Positions 43,875-53,125 of a DNA stretch of 64,000 nucleotides are shown piece by piece. Below the pieces are notes generated by a model. It had not been told where the DNA came from. It saw only the letters and a program-made list of their open reading frames with translations, and ran no database searches. Numbering within the stretch: the stretch's first letter is position 1; the number at the start of each line of letters is the position of its first letter. Both the position numbers and the translations under genes were made by a program. Origin of the DNA: Sphingorhabdus sp. M41 (GTDB lineage Bacteria; Pseudomonadota; Alphaproteobacteria; Sphingomonadales; Sphingomonadaceae); NCBI RefSeq assembly GCF_001586275.1, contig NZ_CP014545.1, positions 558,001-622,000 of the forward strand, given 5' to 3'.

Positions 43875-45250
43875 GCTATATGGATGCCACCATCGATGTG
43901 CCTGTGACCGGGCACCGCTTCCGTCCTGACTTTACGAAATTTATGAACTGGGCGCTGGTCTGGATATTGCTGGCCAATATTCCCTTCATGGCGATGTGGA
44001 TGGTCGGTGCGCCACCGCGCACGATTCCGATTGTGCTGGCGGGACTGGTCGGCCTGATTGTCAAACGCATGCCGAGAATGGTGCAGTGGATCGCCTTTGT
44101 CGGGGTGATGGTTTATTCCTTGCTCTCTTTCGTCTCCGGGCTGTTCAGCCTGACGCTGGATTCCCTGCTCTATTCGCTGCAGTTTTTCGCTGAAATCAAG
44201 CCGGGCGATTCCATCGAATATATTGCTGCAGCGGTGGTCATTTTCGGCATATTGATCGGTAGCTGGTTCCTGCTCAAGCGCGATACGAACTTCTCCAGAC
44301 CGCTCTATATTCTATTGGGCGGAGCCTTGATATTTGGACTTGTCGGCGCGGATTCAGCTGTCGGCGAAGGGATGCGTGGTCATTATTTCCGCCCCGCCCC
44401 GGTCGGCGCGACATTTGAATCGGCGGTCAACAAGTCGGGCTTTGCCGACCGCGCCGATGGCCAGCGCCATCTGGTGCTGATCATGGTTGAATCTCTGGGC
44501 GTTCCGAAAAACAACAAAGCGATGTCAGACAAGCTGTTCGCTTATTATAACAGTAGCGCCGTCAAGGAGCGCTACGAAGTCAGTCAGGGTACGAGCCTCT
44601 ATTATAACAGCACCACCTCGGGCGAGATGCGCGAGCTCTGCGGTCGCTGGGGTGATTATTATGAATTGCTCAAGACCGATGATCCCAAGACACTGGATTG
44701 CCTGCCCGCGCAGCTTGCCGAAAAAGGCTATGCGACACAGGCGATGCACAGTTTCAAGGGTCCTTTCTTCAAACGCGAAGACTGGTATCCCAGGATCGGT
44801 TTCCAGAAACGCGAATTTGCGGTCGATCTGGAAAAGCGCGGCGCAGAATGGTGCGGCGGGGTTTTTGCCGGCGCCTGCGACCGCCAGGTGCCGAAAATGT
44901 TGGCCGAAAATCTGAAGCGGGCGACACAGCCGACCTTCCAGTACTGGCTGACGCTGAACACCCATTTGCCGGTTCCGACAGAGCAGAATCTCAATGCCGG
45001 TAATTGCGAAAAAGTGTCGGTCGAACTGGCCCGCGATTATCCGATGATCTGCCGTCAGTTCGCGATATTTGACGATATCGACAAGGCGCTGATCAGGGAA
45101 ATTACCGCGAGCGATTTTCCGGAAGCGGATATATTGCTGGTAGGCGATCATATGCCGCCCTTTTTTGACCGCCATCACCGTTCGCAATTTGACCCGGAGC
45201 GGGTTCCATGGCTTTATCTGAAAGCCAAGGGCTCAACACCCAAGGGGTAA
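43871..45250 (+). CDS. Membrane-anchored sulfatase/alkaline-phosphatase-fold transferase
   Basis: A 459-residue protein with about five N-terminal helices (residues 20-165) and a periplasmic sulfatase-fold domain. VLIMVESLG supplies the first metal acid, NSTTSGEMRELCG probably the Thr nucleophile, MHSFKGPFFKR and LLVGDHMPPFFDRHH the remaining metal ligands. The layout is that of lipoteichoic-acid synthase and phosphoethanolamine transferases, which move phospho-groups from lipids to surface glycans. Start is GTG. Context supports modification of the glycan made by this cluster; donor and acceptor are unknown. Confidence 0.82.
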   Translation: MSYMDATIDVPVTGHRFRPDFTKFMNWALVWILLANIPFMAMWMVGAPPRTIPIVLAGLVGLIVKRMPRMVQWIAFVGVMVYSLLSFVSGLFSLTLDSLLYSLQFFAEIKPGDSIEYIAAAVVIFGILIGSWFLLKRDTNFSRPLYILLGGALIFGLVGADSAVGEGMRGHYFRPAPVGATFESAVNKSGFADRADGQRHLVLIMVESLGVPKNNKAMSDKLFAYYNSSAVKERYEVSQGTSLYYNSTTSGEMRELCGRWGDYYELLKTDDPKTLDCLPAQLAEKGYATQAMHSFKGPFFKREDWYPRIGFQKREFAVDLEKRGAEWCGGVFAGACDRQVPKMLAENLKRATQPTFQYWLTLNTHLPVPTEQNLNAGNCEKVSVELARDYPMICRQFAIFDDIDKALIREITASDFPEADILLVGDHMPPFFDRHHRSQFDPERVPWLYLKAKGSTPKG

Positions 45251-45254
45251 GAAT

Positions 45255-47027
45255 TTGGAACGCTTGCGCGGCAACCTGACATTATTGCTAATCTGGCTCG
45301 CGGTCTCAGCGGTGCTGATTGTGGTGACACGCGGCCAGATCATGAGCGGCATTGGCTGGGATCCGGATGACCAGTTGCGCATCGTGCAATTGCGCGACTG
45401 GCTCGGTGGACAAAGCTGGTTTGACACCACACAATATCGGATCGGCGAACCGGACAGCCAGCCGATGCACTGGCCGCGCTGGATCGAATTGCCGCTGGCT
45501 TTGAAATTCCTGCTGTTCAAGCCATTGTTTGGTGCTCCGACCGCAGAAATCGCGGCAATGGTCATCATGCCGCTGATCACGCTGGGTATCGCCATGTGGC
45601 TGGTCATGAAAATTACCGAACAGGTTTTCGATCACAGGATCGCGCTTCTAGCGGCTGCGCTGACGGCAACTGCGGTTCCGATCGTAGCGCAAATCCGGCC
45701 GATGCGTGTCGATCATCATGGGTGGCAGATTGTGCTCGCGCTGGCCGCGCTGTGGACGATGCTATGGCCAGCAAGGCGCAAGGGCGGAATCGCCCTGGGG
45801 GCAGCGCTCGCGCTATGGCTTTCGATATCGCTGGAAGGATTGCCGCTATCGGCCGCTTTTGTCGTGCTTCTGGTCTGGCGCTGGGTCTGTCAGACCGAAG
45901 AAGGGGTAAGACTATTCTGGACATTATTGTCCTTTCTGATTGCCAGTTTCATTCTCTACGGCGCCGCTCAGGGCGGTTTTGACGTCGCCATCAACTATTG
46001 TGATGCCCTGTCGCCAGCGCATTTGCTGGCCTGTACGGCGGGCGCCGTCGTCATATTGCCGGCGATCAAATGGTTGCCTGCGAACATTCCGCTGCGCATC
46101 GGGAGTCTGGCTATCGCTGGCGTTGCGGCCTTGGCTGTTCTCTATGGCTTTGCACCGCAATGCATGGGCGGGGCGTTTAACACAATGGATCCGATCGTCC
46201 GCGAATATTGGCTGGTCAATGTCCTCGAAGGCTTGCCAATCTGGTATCAGAATGGGAAAGCCATGGTCACCCTGCTCGGCGGATCTATCATCGTCGGGCT
46301 GGGCAGCCTGATATATATCATCCGGGTCCGGCCAGGCGAGATTGATCGCAGCACATTGTTCATCCTCTGCTATGCCTTTCTCTGGGCGTTGCTACTGTCG
46401 CTGTTTGTCCAGCGCGCCACGGCGGTTGCGGCAGCCTTTGCCCTTCCATTCATGGCATGGGCTGTGCATCAGGCTTTTGTCCGGGCACGCGAGATCCAGC
46501 GCCCGTTATCGCGTATACTTGCCACCGCTGCGGTCGTGTTCTTGATCATGCCGGGGCCGCTGGCCATCGCATTGTTCAACCGCGTCGGCGGAGATGAAAC
46601 GCTATCTGACACCAGCCCCGATAACCTAGCGTGCAGAGATGACGATTCGCTCGCCCGGCTCAATGCCTTGCCCCGGTCCAACATCCTGGCACCATTTGAT
46701 TTCGGACCGCGCATCTTGCTGCTGACCCCACATAGCGTGCTCGCCACCAGCCACCATCGTAACGATCAGGCAATGGCAGATCAGATCCGGGTTTTCATAT
46801 CTGCCCCAGATGTGGCCCGTGGCATGCTGGAGGCCCACAATATTCGCTATATCGTTACCTGCGATGGCGAGGCCGAACTGGCCTCTTATGCAAAGAAGCA
46901 TCCCGACGGCCTTTGGGCCCTACTGGTCAGAGAGCAAAAGCCGGATTGGCTGCAATCTGTCCATATTCGGGACAATAGCTTGAGAATCTGGCGAGTGACG
47001 GCAAAGGGCTTGCCTAACGATCGGTAA
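45255..47027 (+). CDS. GT-C-like polytopic membrane glycosyltransferase, probable
   Basis: A 590-residue protein with about twelve helices. A first periplasmic loop carries WDPDDQLRIVQLRDWL, with an Asp pair like the catalytic DxD/DD of GT-C enzymes, followed by HWPRWIELPLA. A second acidic/His motif is RVDHHGWQIVLALA. The C-terminal 130 residues are soluble. GT-C enzymes use polyprenyl-phosphate sugars. Start is TTG with AAGGGG seven bases upstream, 5 bases after the previous stop. It closes the surface glycan cluster. The family is inferred from topology and loop motifs only. Confidence 0.7.
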   Translation: MERLRGNLTLLLIWLAVSAVLIVVTRGQIMSGIGWDPDDQLRIVQLRDWLGGQSWFDTTQYRIGEPDSQPMHWPRWIELPLALKFLLFKPLFGAPTAEIAAMVIMPLITLGIAMWLVMKITEQVFDHRIALLAAALTATAVPIVAQIRPMRVDHHGWQIVLALAALWTMLWPARRKGGIALGAALALWLSISLEGLPLSAAFVVLLVWRWVCQTEEGVRLFWTLLSFLIASFILYGAAQGGFDVAINYCDALSPAHLLACTAGAVVILPAIKWLPANIPLRIGSLAIAGVAALAVLYGFAPQCMGGAFNTMDPIVREYWLVNVLEGLPIWYQNGKAMVTLLGGSIIVGLGSLIYIIRVRPGEIDRSTLFILCYAFLWALLLSLFVQRATAVAAAFALPFMAWAVHQAFVRAREIQRPLSRILATAAVVFLIMPGPLAIALFNRVGGDETLSDTSPDNLACRDDDSLARLNALPRSNILAPFDFGPRILLLTPHSVLATSHHRNDQAMADQIRVFISAPDVARGMLEAHNIRYIVTCDGEAELASYAKKHPDGLWALLVREQKPDWLQSVHIRDNSLRIWRVTAKGLPNDR

Positions 47028-47099
47028 ACTCTGATAGGTTTTCCATCGATGGTCGCACATTGAGATGGTCAAAAAATAATAAGAACCACGGAGTTTATA

Positions 47100-47477
47100 A
47101 TGGCAAGGGTCACCGGTCTCGGTGGGGTTTTTCACAAAGTGAAAGACCCGGCAGCAACACGTAAATGGTACAAGGATTATCTGGAGCTGGACGGGGAATA
47201 TGGTCCGATGCTCAACTGGTCGGACGAGAAAGGTGCCAAACCGTACAGCCTGATCAGTCATTTCCCTGAAAACACCGAATATCTGAAACCCAGCGAAGCG
47301 CAGTTCATGATCAACCTGCGGGTTGACGATCTGGACGCTTATGTCGAGCAGCTTAAAGAAAAAGGTCTGGAAATTTTGGGCCAGATTGATGAAGGCTATG
47401 GCAAATTTGCCTGGATCCTTGATTGCGACGGGATCAAGCTGGAATTCTGGCAGCAGGTAGACGCGCCAGAAAGCTGA
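47100..47477 (+). CDS. VOC-family (glyoxalase-fold) protein
   Basis: A 125-residue protein with the beta-alpha-beta-beta-beta modules of the vicinal oxygen chelate superfamily: GGVFHKVKDPAATRKWYKDYL at the start, FMINLRVDDLDAYVEQL in the middle and ILDCDGIKLEFWQ at the end, where Glu is a likely metal ligand. Members include glyoxalases and resistance proteins; no substrate is assigned. It converges on msrB with 10 bases between. Confidence 0.88.
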   Translation: MARVTGLGGVFHKVKDPAATRKWYKDYLELDGEYGPMLNWSDEKGAKPYSLISHFPENTEYLKPSEAQFMINLRVDDLDAYVEQLKEKGLEILGQIDEGYGKFAWILDCDGIKLEFWQQVDAPES

Positions 47478-47487
47478 TCCCGGCGGT

Positions 47488-47994
47488 TCAGGCGGGGATG
47501 AATTTCAGAGCGAGCCCGTTAATGCAATGCCGCTTGCCGGTTGGTTTCGGACCATCATTGAAAATATGCCCGAGATGCCCGCCGCAACGCGCGCAATGAA
47601 CTTCGGTGCGTGGATAGCCGATCTTGTAATCTCTGGTCGTGCCAATCCGGTCCTTGGCGATCGGTGCCCAAAAGCTAGGCCAGCCGGTGCCGCTGTCATA
47701 TTTCTTGTCCGATTTGTAAAGGCCGAGATTACAGCCGGCACAAGCGTAGACGCCGTTGCGCTTTTCGCCATTCAGCGGGCTTGAATAAGCGCGCTCCGTG
47801 CCTTCCAAGCGCAATATCCGATAGCGGGCTGCACCCAGCCGCTTCTGCCATTCCGCCGGTGACCGGTTGATCGCGAACTTTTCGCTGGACCGCGCCTTTG
47901 CCTTGTCGAACCGGCCGGACAGTCCGACCACCGCAAAGGCTCCGGCGGCGGCCAGGGTACCGGATATGATAGTCCGCCGATCAGGTGATTTCAT
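47488..47994 (-). CDS. msrB: Peptide-methionine (R)-S-oxide reductase, exported
   Basis: A 167-residue MsrB. An RRTIISGTLAAAGAFAV Tat-like signal precedes the domain. YACAGCNLGLY and VHCARCGGHLGHIF give the four zinc Cys, and GKRHCINGLAL the catalytic Cys. It repairs oxidised methionine in periplasmic proteins. The frame opens at 48024, but Met at 47994 follows AAGGGA and starts the signal peptide. Confidence 0.93.
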   Translation of the reverse strand: MKSPDRRTIISGTLAAAGAFAVVGLSGRFDKAKARSSEKFAINRSPAEWQKRLGAARYRILRLEGTERAYSSPLNGEKRNGVYACAGCNLGLYKSDKKYDSGTGWPSFWAPIAKDRIGTTRDYKIGYPRTEVHCARCGGHLGHIFNDGPKPTGKRHCINGLALKFIPA

Positions 47995-48074
47995 CTGCAA
48001 TCCCTTTCCATATTCCCTATCCATTCGAGACAGGAAGCAGATTGGTTACAGACTGACGCCTGAACGGGAACTGA

Positions 48075-49388
48075 TCAATATTTCGAGAGCTCGACTTCCA
48101 GTTCGCGGAACCCGTGGACGAAACTGGCATGGACGCGGCGATGTTTGCCGGTCGGATTGACCTGCATCCGCCGCTTGTGCATTTCTTCCAGCAATATCCG
48201 GATCTGCAATTCGGCGAGACGGGCGCCGACGCAGCGGTGGATGCCATAGCCGAATGCCAAGTGACGCCGGGCATTTTCCCGGTCGACGATGATCTTGTCG
48301 GCTTCCGGAAAGACCTCTTCGTCGCGGTTGGCAGATATATACCACATCACGACTTTGTCGCCCTTCTTGATCTGGTGACCGAACAGGTCGTGATCTTCCA
48401 GGGCAGTGCGTCGCATATGGGCAAGCGGGGTTTGCCAGCGGATGATTTCCTGCACCGCATTGGGAATCAGGTCGGGATTCTGCTGCAGCTTGGCACGTTC
48501 CTCGGGAAACTGGCTCAGGCCAAAGGCCAGGCCTGACATGGTGTTGCGGGTGGTATCATTGCCGCCGACGATCAGCAGCACCAGATTACCCATGAATTCC
48601 ATTGGATCCATATCGCGCATATGTTCCGAATGGATCATCATCGAGATCAGGTCGGGTGTCGGCTCTGCATTCACCCGTTCATTCCAGAGCTTGGTGAAAT
48701 AGGCCCCCATTTCCATCAGAATCTGCCGCCGCTGATCGTTCAGCTCTTCGGCAACCGATAATTCTACATCGCCGGCCCAGTCGGACCAATAGGTCAGCAG
48801 CCGGCGGTCTTCCCAGGGGAATCCGAAAAGAATTGCGAGCATGCCAGTGGTCAGTTCGATTGACACCTTGTCGACCCAGTCAAATTTCTCGCCCCATGGC
48901 AGGCTGTCGAGCACTTCCTCCGTGCGCTGACGTATTTCGACTTCCATGCGCTTCATCTCAGTCGGCGTGAAAGCCGGCGCCACGGTACGGCGCTGGCCCG
49001 TGTGCTTGGGCCGGTCCATGGCAATGAACATCGGCAGTTGAAAGTCGTCGTCGAATGTCGGATCGGCAATGGTGATGCCGCCATGCGCGACATCGGAAGA
49101 ATAAATTTCGGGCAGCGCCTCGACATGCTGAATTGGCTTATAGGTGGTGATGTTCCAGAAATCTCCGTGGACGCCGCCTTCGACCTTGTTTATCGGTGCC
49201 GTTGCACGCATTTCTGCAAAAGGCTTGCGCCAGAGATCCTTGCTGTACAGCTCTGCGCGGCTGACATCCCAGGGATTGGCATCTTTCTCGGCGATGGGAG
49301 GATTGCGCTTATACCATGCTTCCAGCGCCTCATCGGCGGTGGGAGAGGTGGTCAGATTATCAAGGTCGATTTGCGGAACGGATGCCAT
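48075..49388 (-). CDS. Cytochrome P450, CYP153-like alkane hydroxylase
   Basis: A 437-residue soluble P450. GGNDTTRNTMSG is the I-helix oxygen-activation motif, the K-helix E..R pair follows in VQEIIRW, and FGYGIHRCVGARLAE holds the haem Cys. The I-helix wording and FIAMDRPKH near residue 125 are typical of CYP153 enzymes, which oxidise medium-chain alkanes at the end carbon. No ferredoxin or ferredoxin reductase gene is adjacent, unlike many CYP153 operons. A perfect inverted repeat lies about 70 bases upstream. Confidence 0.9.
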   Translation of the reverse strand: MASVPQIDLDNLTTSPTADEALEAWYKRNPPIAEKDANPWDVSRAELYSKDLWRKPFAEMRATAPINKVEGGVHGDFWNITTYKPIQHVEALPEIYSSDVAHGGITIADPTFDDDFQLPMFIAMDRPKHTGQRRTVAPAFTPTEMKRMEVEIRQRTEEVLDSLPWGEKFDWVDKVSIELTTGMLAILFGFPWEDRRLLTYWSDWAGDVELSVAEELNDQRRQILMEMGAYFTKLWNERVNAEPTPDLISMMIHSEHMRDMDPMEFMGNLVLLIVGGNDTTRNTMSGLAFGLSQFPEERAKLQQNPDLIPNAVQEIIRWQTPLAHMRRTALEDHDLFGHQIKKGDKVVMWYISANRDEEVFPEADKIIVDRENARRHLAFGYGIHRCVGARLAELQIRILLEEMHKRRMQVNPTGKHRRVHASFVHGFRELEVELSKY

Positions 49389-49454
49389 AATTCTCTCCTG
49401 CCGTTGCTGCTTTCAGCAATCGGTTGCGTTTCAAAACTTGTTCAATCTGCCGCT

Positions 49455-49472
49455 ATTGACAGTAATGTCAAT
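49455..49472. promoter_or_regulatory. Perfect inverted repeat, probable operator of the P450 gene
   Basis: ATTGACA and TGTCAAT are exact inverse arms around GTAA, a TetR-type operator pattern. Read on the minus strand it contains TTGACA, a possible -35 box of the P450 promoter, so a bound repressor would block transcription. No TetR gene is adjacent. Confidence 0.5.
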
Positions 49473-49503
49473 GTCTTTTCGGCAAATGGCGTGAATCCCA
49501 AGG

Positions 49504-50703
49504 TTATTTTCCGGTGACTCTCGCGAACAGGCTTTTTTTGCGCGCCGCTTGTCCCGATTTCATCACATTGCGACGGAACAGCATCACCGAAAAGCGGATG
49601 ATGATCATGGTGAAAACAGCCTGCCAGATCAGGGCCAGACCATGCTGCCAGATATTGTCCATCTGCGCCGCCCGCGCGATCATCGCGAAAGGCGAGCTGA
49701 ACGGGAACAGCACCGCAAACCATTCCATCGGTTCACCCAATTTGGTGATCGAGGAATAAGCGAGAAAGAAGACCAGCAGTTGCCCCATGGTGACCGGCAT
49801 CGAGAGGGTTTGTACCTCGCGCACGGTAGTTGCCATCGCGCCGATCCCGAGAAACAGCGAGCCGAGAAGCAGATAAGCCATCGAAAAATAGAGAACCAGC
49901 AACAGGCCGAATAAGGGCCAGCCGACGGCGGGCGGGGGCAAGGCATTCCAATTCCCGCCAATCAGAACAATGATCGAAAATCCTATCGTGCCCCACACGG
50001 CGATTCCGACGAGGGCCATTCCCAGCATCGCGAAAAGCTTGCCGAGAAATATCGCATCCATCGGGATGGCCGCGGCCAGGATTTCGATGATCTTGTTGGT
50101 TTTTTCCTCGACCAGATTGGACAGAACCATGCCCGCCAATATCATTGTCAGCAATATCAATATTGCCTGACCCGCCTGCGCTGTCAGCAGTTGATTGCGT
50201 TCGCTGGAACTGCTGGTCTGGGTCACAAATCTTGCGGCGACATTCACCGTAGCGGGTTGTGACAGGGCGGTTTCCGCAAGCAGCGCTATTTTCCCCTGCC
50301 ACCGTTTGACGTCGCCGCTGGAACCGGTCAGCACGGGCGCAGCCAGCGTTCCTGACAGGATTGCGGCATAGGATTGCTTGCTGCGCAATTCCGCAACAAT
50401 ATCTGCTTCTTGTCCTGAAAAATCTTTCAGCAGGACCAGCTCGGGCAGCGCATCTGCACCGAGGCTCTGGGATAGGCGCGATCGTGCTGCGAGCAATATG
50501 TCCGCTTCGTCAGAGCTGATTGCGACACCGATGACGGGGTTGTCAATGTCCCGGGACACTTGCGATCCCAGTCCTCCAGCAGCGATCCCGATTCCGAGCG
50601 GAAACAGCGGGCCCAGCAGGAAGAAAAAGAAGGATTTGGAGAATATGATCGCGGTGAAATCACGGCGAGCGATAACAAAGGCAGCGCGGATGGTTTCGAT
50701 CAT
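49504..50703 (-). CDS. ABC transporter permease, NatB/ABC-2 type
   Basis: A 399-residue membrane protein. One N-terminal helix (residues 20-40), a large extracytoplasmic domain to about residue 170, then five or six helices with VEEKTNKIIEILAAAIP, the NatB/YhaP signature of ABC-2 exporters. It overlaps the ATPase gene by 4 bp (ATGA), forming one exporter. NatAB exports sodium in Bacillus, but homologues have varied or unknown cargo. Confidence 0.9.
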   Translation of the reverse strand: MIETIRAAFVIARRDFTAIIFSKSFFFFLLGPLFPLGIGIAAGGLGSQVSRDIDNPVIGVAISSDEADILLAARSRLSQSLGADALPELVLLKDFSGQEADIVAELRSKQSYAAILSGTLAAPVLTGSSGDVKRWQGKIALLAETALSQPATVNVAARFVTQTSSSSERNQLLTAQAGQAILILLTMILAGMVLSNLVEEKTNKIIEILAAAIPMDAIFLGKLFAMLGMALVGIAVWGTIGFSIIVLIGGNWNALPPPAVGWPLFGLLLVLYFSMAYLLLGSLFLGIGAMATTVREVQTLSMPVTMGQLLVFFLAYSSITKLGEPMEWFAVLFPFSSPFAMIARAAQMDNIWQHGLALIWQAVFTMIIIRFSVMLFRRNVMKSGQAARKKSLFARVTGK

Positions 50704-51662
50704 GCGGCTTCGTCCATATTGTTGGTTTTGGCATCTTCATCCATCTTCCGGGCAGCCGCTTCGCCAGCGATCTGGACAAAGGCATCGTGCAGACCGGGGC
50801 GCTCGATCGACAGGGATTCGATGCCGGCACCACCTTCTACAAGGGCGTGAAGCAAGGGTTCAACGCCGCTTTCCGGCAAAGTGAAATGCCAGTTGTGACC
50901 GAGCGGTTTGCAGTCTGCAGGGATAGCCGTGCGCCAGGGGCCATCAAGATTGCGCGTCTCGAGATGCACTTGCGGACGGAGCCGGTCGCGCGCCGTCGAA
51001 ACCTTTCCTTTGAACGGAATTTTTCCATCGGCGATAATGGCGATTTCTTCGCACAGGCGCTCGGCATGAGCGATCACATGGGTCGAGAAAATTATCGTGA
51101 CGCCCTTGTCGGCCTGATCGCGGATCAACCGCTCCAGCTTGCCCTGGTTGAGCGCGTCCAGACCGGAAAATGGCTCGTCAAGAATGATCAGATCGGGAGC
51201 GTGCACCAGAGTGCCAAGCAATTGCACCGTTTGCGCCATGCCCTTTGATAATTGGCGAATCTGCTTGTCGGCCGCATCGCCCAGGCCGTGATCTTCCATC
51301 ATCCGGCGCCCGCGCTTGCGGCCTTCGGCCAGCGGCAGTCCGCGCAGAGCGCCCATGAAGGCAATCGCATCATAGGCTCTCATCGATTGGTAGAGGCCGC
51401 GCTCCTCGGGAAGATAGCCGACCTGGTGCGCTTTCGATATCGGTTCCGGTGATCCGAGCAGAAAGCGTTCGCCTTCATCGGGATCGATGATACCGAGCAG
51501 CATTCGCAAGGTCGTGGTCTTGCCCGCGCCATTCGGTCCCAATATCCCGAATATACTGCCTTTCCTGATCGTCAGGTCAATGCCATCAACGGCGGTCTCG
51601 CCATCAAATCTTTTGACAATATTGCGAGCCTCGACGGCAAATTCGGAATGGGGCGCGTGCAT
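50700..51662 (-). CDS. ABC transporter ATP-binding protein, NatA-like
   Basis: A 320-residue ATPase. GPNGAGKTTTLR is Walker A, a Q-loop follows in YLPEERGLYQ, LSKGMAQ is the signature, LIILDEPFSGLD Walker B and STHVIAHAE the H-loop. A C-terminal DUF4162-like part (residues 220-310) is common in NatA-type exporter ATPases. It is upstream of and overlaps the permease gene. Divergent from queG by 44 bases. Confidence 0.93.
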   Translation of the reverse strand: MHAPHSEFAVEARNIVKRFDGETAVDGIDLTIRKGSIFGILGPNGAGKTTTLRMLLGIIDPDEGERFLLGSPEPISKAHQVGYLPEERGLYQSMRAYDAIAFMGALRGLPLAEGRKRGRRMMEDHGLGDAADKQIRQLSKGMAQTVQLLGTLVHAPDLIILDEPFSGLDALNQGKLERLIRDQADKGVTIIFSTHVIAHAERLCEEIAIIADGKIPFKGKVSTARDRLRPQVHLETRNLDGPWRTAIPADCKPLGHNWHFTLPESGVEPLLHALVEGGAGIESLSIERPGLHDAFVQIAGEAAARKMDEDAKTNNMDEAA

Positions 51663-51706
51663 TTACAGCTTTCATATGTGACGGGAGTGTTTGATAGGGA
51701 AAGCCT

Positions 51707-52762
51707 ATGCCGGATGACAAGTTAAGATTGACCAAAGCGCTGGAAAATAAGGCGTTGGAAGAGGGCTTTTCTGCGGTCGGCATCGCCCCGGCTCGGCTGG
51801 GGCCGGAAACAGGACAGCGTCTGCGGCAATGGCTCGGTGAAGGCCGTCAGGGGGACATGCTCTGGATGGCCAGCCGGGCGGACGAGCGGTCCGATCCGGC
51901 AACATTGTGGCCCGATGTGCAGACAATTGTCATGCTGGGCATGAGCTATGCGCCGGCTACCGATCCTTTTGCACTCGAAGGAGTCTCCGATCACGGTCGC
52001 ATTTCGGTCTATGCGCAGGGCAGGGATTATCATGATGTCGTGAAAGGCGCGCTCAAGCGGACCGCCCGCTGGCTGGTTGAACAGGCCGACTGTGAAGTGA
52101 AGGTTTTTGTCGACACTGCGCCGGTGATGGAAAAGCCCCTCGCCGAAGCCGCTGGACTGGGTTGGCAGGGCAAGCATACCAATGTCGTCAGCCGGGATCA
52201 TGGCAGCTGGCTGTTTCTCGGCGCGATTTACACGACCCTTGATCTGGAACCGTCAAAGCCCGGAAAGGACAGTTGCGGTAGTTGTTCTGCCTGTCAGGAT
52301 ATCTGTCCGACGGGCGCCTTTCCCGCGCCTTATCAGCTCGATGCCCGGGCCTGCATTTCCTATCTGACGATCGAACATAAAGGGCCGATCCCGCACCAAT
52401 ATCGCAAGGCGATCGGCAACCATATATATGGTTGTGACGATTGTCTGGCGGTATGTCCGTGGAACAAATTTGCCCAAGCGGGGTCGGCGAACAAGGCCTT
52501 CCTGCCGCGCGCCGAACTGGCTGCCCCGGCTTTGGTGGATATATTGTCGCTCGACGATGCCGGTTTCCGGCAGGTGTTTTCAGGATCGCCGATCAAGCGC
52601 ACCGGCCGCAACCGAATGGTGCGCAATGCGCTTATCGCCGCTGGCAATAGCGGGGATGCCGCATTGGTTGCGCCGGTGCAGGCGCTGCTGGGCGATGATG
52701 ATGAAGTGGTCCGGGAAGCGGCTGGCTGGGCGCTCGATCAACTGGCGTCAGCGCAACCTTAG
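51707..52762 (+). CDS. queG: Epoxyqueuosine reductase
   Basis: A 351-residue QueG, which converts epoxyqueuosine to queuosine in tRNA using cobalamin and two [4Fe-4S] clusters. CGSCSACQDICPTGAF and CDDCLAVCPWNKFA hold the cluster Cys. The N-terminal domain has FVDTAPVMEKPLAE, whose Asp is the family active-site acid. HEAT-like repeats end the protein. Its 3' end overlaps the convergent lipoprotein gene by 15 bases. Confidence 0.95.
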   Translation: MPDDKLRLTKALENKALEEGFSAVGIAPARLGPETGQRLRQWLGEGRQGDMLWMASRADERSDPATLWPDVQTIVMLGMSYAPATDPFALEGVSDHGRISVYAQGRDYHDVVKGALKRTARWLVEQADCEVKVFVDTAPVMEKPLAEAAGLGWQGKHTNVVSRDHGSWLFLGAIYTTLDLEPSKPGKDSCGSCSACQDICPTGAFPAPYQLDARACISYLTIEHKGPIPHQYRKAIGNHIYGCDDCLAVCPWNKFAQAGSANKAFLPRAELAAPALVDILSLDDAGFRQVFSGSPIKRTGRNRMVRNALIAAGNSGDAALVAPVQALLGDDDEVVREAAGWALDQLASAQP

Positions 52763-53125
52763 CGCATTGACACAGCTGACCCGGTCGACCGCTGCGCCGT
52801 CGCTGCGGCGGGTGTCGATATGCGTCACCCGCTGGCTTCCGCCAGATTCCTGCGGGTAGAGATAGGCGTCGAGGATACAGGCGCCGCTGGCAAATTGCAG
52901 TTTCCGCGCCGGCGGCTCGGATATGTCGAGTTGGGGATTGCCGAATAGGCGGGTCAGCTGGTCGGCGGTCTTGCCCATGACGATATCCAGTCCTGCCACG
53001 GAACTGAGCGGCGATCCCGAAACGGCAGGCAGGCCGGTGCTTCCGGTCGTCGTGGCGGTCGAGGCGCAGGCGGCCAGCGCCGGCAGGCCGAGCAAAACAA
53101 GAAATTTGGCTTTCATGCGGATCAT
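52748..53125 (-). CDS. Small hypothetical lipoprotein
   Basis: About 125 residues. A signal peptide with lipobox (LPALAACAS) is followed by a Thr/Ser-rich linker and a small domain: MGKTADQLTRLFGNPQLDI, then LQFASGACILDAYLYP and a CVNALRL ending, with two Cys that could pair. This resembles SmpA/BamE-like small outer-membrane lipoproteins in outline only. The longer frame from 53263 runs inside the EI24 gene; ATG at 53125 overlaps the EI24 stop (ATGA) and is preferred. Confidence 0.75.
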   Translation of the reverse strand: MIRMKAKFLVLLGLPALAACASTATTTGSTGLPAVSGSPLSSVAGLDIVMGKTADQLTRLFGNPQLDISEPPARKLQFASGACILDAYLYPQESGGSQRVTHIDTRRSDGAAVDRVSCVNALRLR

